Shown here: positions 60,906 to 64,000 of the stretch, piece after piece
Layout of the letters: each line of letters begins with the position of its first letter
Position numbering within the stretch: position 1 is the first letter of the stretch
Source of the DNA: Asanoa ishikariensis
GTDB lineage: Bacteria > Actinomycetota > Actinomycetes > Mycobacteriales > Micromonosporaceae
Assembly: GCF_900107455.1 (NCBI RefSeq)
Contig: NZ_FNQB01000001.1
Span: 1,612,001 to 1,676,000 of the forward strand
Direction of reading: 5' to 3'
Length of the DNA stretch: 64,000 nucleotides
Notes under the pieces: generated by a model
The model's input: the letters and a program-made list of their open reading frames with translations, nothing else
The model's database searches: none
What the model was told of the DNA's origin: nothing
Program-made: the position numbers and the translations under genes

Positions 60906-63236
60906 ATGAGTATCAAGAACAGATGTTGGTCTGTGCTCGCGATCCTTCTCGCGCTGTTGCCGGCAGCGGTCGCCGTCCCATCCACCGCCTCCGCGACACC
61001 GTCCGCGACCAGTGCCCCGGCGCGGGCCACGTTCGCCGACTGCGGCGTTCTCCTCACCTTCGGCAAGATCGTGGAGTGCCCGTCCGTCGAGGCCGGCGAG
61101 ACGCACGTTTACGCGGTCACCACGACCAGACGCGACGACACCCTCGTCGTGACGAGTGCCTATGTCAGCGGTGAATACGTCAGCGGCGAGATCACGAACA
61201 GCACCGGCCACCGGGCCTGTTCCTTCTCGTCCGGCGGCACCACGAAATGCCAACTTGGCGCCGCCGGCACGTACACGATCACGATTTCCTCGAGGTGGGG
61301 TCCGGGCGCCTATACGCTCGCGGTCGACTCGTTCAAGACGCCGTCGTCCTGCACTGCGCTCAACAACGCGTTCTTTTCCTTCGGGTCGGCGGGCCTGTCC
61401 GCGACGCTCCCCAAGGGATCCCCGGGCCACTGTTACCGGTTCAACCAACCCGTCGGCAGCGTGCTGCAACTGACGCGGCCGCTGGGCTCCGTGGCGGGCA
61501 CGATCGTCGACGGGGCGTTCGCGCCGATCTGCCAGCTCGACAACGGGGCGGCGCAGTGCATGCTGGGCACGCCCGGTCCGTATCGCCTGTTCATGACCGA
61601 ATACAGCGGCAACGAGGCGACGTACCGACTGCGGATGCCGCGCCTGACCGCACCCACCGGTTGCACCCTGCTGCGCCTGAGCGGGTTCGGCGACCCGGGC
61701 GCCAACACCAACACAGTCAAGGTCGACGGCGACGACTTCACGTGCCACAACGTCCGCGCGAATGCGGCGGGCACGGCGCTGTTCCGGATCCACAACGGAC
61801 AGCACCTCAACTGGGCCCTCTACGACCAGGCCGCCCAGCGCGTCTGCGACGAGTACGAGCACTCGCGCGGGTGCGTGCTTCCCGCCGCGGGCGACTACAC
61901 GCTGCTGATGTTGAACACGTTCCCGGAACTGGTCACCTACCAGGTGGCCGCCACCAACCTCGCCCGCAACGCCGGTTGCGCGCCCGCGACGGGCACCACG
62001 TGGACCGAGCCGACCATCTCGGTGACCCAGCCCTCGCTGGTCGGCACCCACTGCCAGCTGTTCCGCGGGCAGGACGGCGACCGGATCCTGCTGTTCGGGG
62101 CGCCGACTGTCTACAACGAGCTGTTCAAGTGGATCGTCGACGGCACCGGCACGCGGCTGTGCGTGGATCATGACGAGCAGGCCGGGTGCCTACTGCCGGC
62201 CACCGGCACCTACCGGGTCATCTCGTATCTCGGCAACACGAGCACGGAAAACCCTGAGGCACCGTACGAGCTGCAGGTGCGCCGACTCAACGACCCGGTC
62301 GGCTGCCCGACGGTGAGGCCAGGCGCTTACGGTGCGGCCCCGGCGCTGGCCGGCGTCCGCTGCCGGATCCTCGATGTGCCGACCGCCGGCGCCTATCTGG
62401 TCCGGGCAAGGTCCGCGGAAAACTACGACAGCTTCCCCAGCATCCACGACGCCGAGTTCAGGTCAGTGGGGTGCGGCCTCCTCACCTGCCCGTTCCCCGC
62501 AGCCGGCCGCTACACGATGATCCTGTCAGCGACTCCGGACTCGATCGTGCAGAACGATTTCGCGTACGCGACGACGTTCCTGCCGGCCGCACCGCCGTCG
62601 TGCCCGACCGCTCCGGGGAACGGTGAGCCGATGGCGGGGGAGTTCCGAGCCGTCGGGCAGGTGGACTGTCTCGCGCTGACCGCGCCCGCCGGTGCGAAGG
62701 TGGCCAGCGTGCGCCCGGCGGGTGCGACGGGCGCAGGCCGGCCATACGTCGCGCTCGTCGACTCGACCGGCGCCTTCCACTGCGATTCCAACTATCTCGA
62801 CCAGTTCTCGTGCGAGCTGCGGGGCGCGGGCCCGTTCTTCGCACTGATCGACAACCTCGAAGTCGGCGCGGCGACCGGCGGCTACCAGTTGGGCCTGCCC
62901 ACGGTCTCGCCACCGCCGTCGTGCGCCCTTCTACCGAAGGACACAACGGGCGCGACGGCCACCAGCGGCGCCAACCGGTTCGGGTTCTGCTTCACGATCC
63001 CGGCGGACGCGCACGCGGCCCGCGAGGACCTCCGCTATCAGCGGACGTCGGGTGGCGGCAGCGGGTCGCTCTCGGTCTTCAGCGCGGACGGCATCCGCTA
63101 TTGCTCGAGCCCCGCGCCATCGGCTGACTTCACCCTGCCCTGCACGCTGCCGGAGGGCCCGTTGACGGTCCTGCTGGAAACCGCCGCACAGACGGCAACC
63201 TGGCAGATCACCCGCCTCGACCCTCCAACGACATAA
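60906..63236 (+). CDS. Secreted protein of seven cysteine-patterned beta-sandwich-like repeats
   Basis: A 776-residue exported protein. The signal peptide ends near SASATPS (LAILLALLPAAVAVPSTASA). The mature protein is about seven repeats of 95-110 residues, each starting with an S/GC(P/T/A)x motif (FADCGVLL, SSCTALNN, TGCTLLRL, AGCAPATG, VGCPTVRP, PSCPTAPG, PSCALLPK) and holding four cysteines, likely two disulfides per repeat. Recurrent halves such as CQLGAAGTYTITI, CVLPAAGDYTLLM, CLLPATGTYRVIS and CPFPAAGRYTMIL mark strand-turn-strand modules like bacterial pre-peptidase domains. No catalytic motif is seen. GGGGGAG precedes ATG 60906. A surface binding or adhesion role is a guess. Confidence 0.85.
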   Translation: MSIKNRCWSVLAILLALLPAAVAVPSTASATPSATSAPARATFADCGVLLTFGKIVECPSVEAGETHVYAVTTTRRDDTLVVTSAYVSGEYVSGEITNSTGHRACSFSSGGTTKCQLGAAGTYTITISSRWGPGAYTLAVDSFKTPSSCTALNNAFFSFGSAGLSATLPKGSPGHCYRFNQPVGSVLQLTRPLGSVAGTIVDGAFAPICQLDNGAAQCMLGTPGPYRLFMTEYSGNEATYRLRMPRLTAPTGCTLLRLSGFGDPGANTNTVKVDGDDFTCHNVRANAAGTALFRIHNGQHLNWALYDQAAQRVCDEYEHSRGCVLPAAGDYTLLMLNTFPELVTYQVAATNLARNAGCAPATGTTWTEPTISVTQPSLVGTHCQLFRGQDGDRILLFGAPTVYNELFKWIVDGTGTRLCVDHDEQAGCLLPATGTYRVISYLGNTSTENPEAPYELQVRRLNDPVGCPTVRPGAYGAAPALAGVRCRILDVPTAGAYLVRARSAENYDSFPSIHDAEFRSVGCGLLTCPFPAAGRYTMILSATPDSIVQNDFAYATTFLPAAPPSCPTAPGNGEPMAGEFRAVGQVDCLALTAPAGAKVASVRPAGATGAGRPYVALVDSTGAFHCDSNYLDQFSCELRGAGPFFALIDNLEVGAATGGYQLGLPTVSPPPSCALLPKDTTGATATSGANRFGFCFTIPADAHAAREDLRYQRTSGGGSGSLSVFSADGIRYCSSPAPSADFTLPCTLPEGPLTVLLETAAQTATWQITRLDPPTT

Positions 63237-63247
63237 CCGATCACTCG

Positions 63248-63288
63248 CGGTCCGGGGCGGCACCCGACCGGGCACCCGCCCCGGACCG
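63248..63288 (+). terminator. Terminator of the seven-repeat protein gene
   Basis: GGTCCGGGGCGG and CCGCCCCGGACC form perfect 12-base arms (13 with the flanking C-G) around a 15-base loop, 11 bases after the stop codon. Confidence 0.82.
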
Positions 63289-63341
63289 ATAGTCGTACTG
63301 CCCGTCAGGTTTCGCGTTTTTCCCAGCTCACATGCAATGGG

Positions 63342-63401
63342 CGGAGCCGGCGGGCGTCGAACCCGCGGTCGCGGGTTAATGATCCATCGACCGACGGCCC
63401 C
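63342..63401 (-). ncRNA. D-armless tRNA-like fold (candidate structured RNA or tRNA relic)
   Basis: Read on the minus strand, GGGGCCG (5' end, 63401) pairs with CGGCTCC over 7 positions (one G-T), and a T arm GCGGG-TTCGACG-CCCGC stands directly before it, exactly as in a tRNA. Between the acceptor and the T arm there is one hairpin, GGTCG/CGACC with an internal loop and the 8-base loop ATCATTAA, which places CAU after a U in the anticodon position. There is no D arm and no CCA (CCGCCC follows). Length 60 bases. Could be a decayed tRNA or tmRNA end left by an integration event. Confidence 0.4.
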
Positions 63402-63412
63402 GATGCCGGCTG

Positions 63413-63450
63413 GCGAGGCAGACCCAACGCGGGCGTTGGGCCTGCCTCGC
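63413..63450. other. 18-bp stem hairpin
   Basis: GCGAGGCAGACCCAACGC (63413-63430) pairs with GCGTTGGGCCTGCCTCGC (63433-63450) with one mismatch and almost no loop. Together with the CCGGGGG/CCCCCGG hairpin at 63487-63501 it flanks the tRNA-like fold and the long hairpin at 63513-63569. Confidence 0.7.
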
Positions 63451-63512
63451 GCCCACGCGGACCGCGCCCACCAAACCGTGGGTCTCCGGGGGTCGCCCCC
63501 GGAATAGGAATG

Positions 63513-63569
63513 ACAAATCCCCACCCGGACCCTGGCCGCGCAGCGGACAGAGTCTGGGCAGGGATTTGT
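63513..63569. other. Long imperfect hairpin
   Basis: ACAAATCCC and GGGATTTGT are perfect 9-base arms 39 bases apart. The pairing continues inward (CCC/GGG, GAC/GTC, CTG/CAG) for 22 positions with four mismatches. A candidate structured RNA or regulatory element about 260 bases before the next gene. Confidence 0.55.
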
Positions 63570-63827
63570 GGACCAAACGTGGCGGAATCTGATCCGCATT
63601 CGTGGGGTGTAGCGCGATCATGGCGCAGCTTCGAACTGTCGGTGCTGGCTGCCCGCAACTGGACACGCGCGTGGCGGCGCTGATCGTCATCGGGGAATTG
63701 AGCGCCCTCGGCGTCCCGCCATGAGTTTCGTGAGTCGGGAGGGGCGTGAGTGCGTAGTGTGACGCAGGGTGGCTGAGCTGCGGTTTCACGCGGCCAGCCC
63801 GCGTTCGCATTCACGGGGGGAAACCAC

Positions 63828-64000
63828 ATGCGAGCAATGTTCATACGGCGGCGACAGCTTGCCGTTTTGGTTGTCGGGGCGTTGATCGCCCTGCCGACTG
63901 TGTTGGGCACGCCATCGATGGCTGCGCCGACCAGTGGCGGTAGCCACGGTGGTGGGGGTGGCCATGACGGAGGCGGTGGCCACGACCGAGACGGCCAGGC
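63828..64000 (+). CDS. Start of a secreted Gly/His-rich protein (3' end beyond window)
   Basis: The ATG at 63828 follows GGGGGGAAACCAC. The signal peptide is MRAMFIRRRQLAVLVVGALI with an alanine cleavage region (GTPSMAAPT), after which the visible mature sequence consists of glycine, histidine and aspartate runs (GGSHGGGGGHDGGGGHDRDG). This could be a metal-binding or linker segment. The gene continues off the right edge, so the product cannot be named. The frame is read from base 63828 to the end without a stop. Confidence 0.7.
   Translation, partial: MRAMFIRRRQLAVLVVGALIALPTVLGTPSMAAPTSGGSHGGGGGHDGGGGHDRDGQ

Overview
This is a high-GC actinobacterial chromosome segment, most likely from Micromonosporaceae (Micromonospora, Actinoplanes or Asanoa-like). 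The pointers are the strong GC bias at third codon positions, many GTG starts with 4-base ATGA/GTGA gene overlaps, F420-type LLM and SigE-family sigma genes, a WXG100/EndoU toxin locus, a bacterial myo-inositol-1-phosphate synthase and many sec-exported proteins with carbohydrate-binding domains. Genus is inference only.

Layout. 1-6039 (minus): histidine utilisation operon, RpiR-type regulator, hutU, an M20 amidohydrolase in place of a recognisable hutG, hutF and hutI (cut by the left edge). 6146-8443 (plus): methyltransferase, MOSC protein, RibD-C reductase. 8452-10950 (minus): DUF1905 gene, then a compact type VII-linked toxin locus (YbaB-like, WXG100, toxin N-terminal module, EndoU nuclease, candidate immunity protein). 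One in-frame TGA splits the toxin. 11161-17887 (plus): aldehyde dehydrogenase plus ribose-type ABC importer and a large secreted F5/8C protein. 17941-20761: histidine kinase, three 77-bp tandem repeats, response regulator, HEAT protein. 20762-21582 has no gene but holds a near-perfect 50-bp palindrome and seven and a half copies of a 46-bp repeat. 21583-25380: NatAB-like exporter and argS. 25377-26097: YefM/YoeB toxin-antitoxin pair and an unusual tRNA.

26169-33175 (mostly minus): ECF42-type sigma factor with its DGPF/YCII partner, SigE-family sigma with an FtsX-ectodomain protein, a three-gene ABC-2 exporter, a TMEM175 remnant and an LLM oxidoreductase. 33236-38052: AfsR-like giant regulator and a DrrAB-like exporter behind an array of CTGACA sites. 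38222-40429: SDR, MFS remnant, imine-reductase-like enzyme. 40644-44836 (plus): DUF1996 secreted protein, membrane-anchored CBM protein and a two-component system. 44900-50207 (minus): subtilase, inositol-phosphate synthase and a HTH gene. 50328-57981: unknown membrane protein, MFS/ArsR divergent pair, a truncated sigma factor, a SigG-like sigma with a quinone oxidoreductase, and a GntR regulator. 58140-60740: GT1 glycosyltransferase, cytidylyltransferase-like protein and NUDIX hydrolase. 60906-63236: secreted protein of seven cysteine-patterned repeats. 63237-63827: hairpin-rich intergenic DNA including a D-armless tRNA-like fold. 63828-64000: start of another secreted protein.

Most of the window is ordinary metabolism, transport and regulation. 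The points most worth a second look are the chain of three overlapping 26-codon mini-ORFs between the kinase and regulator at 19227-19461, the single-stop split of the EndoU toxin, the tRNA-Leu(UAG)-like gene without a long variable arm, and the structured DNA at 63240-63570.
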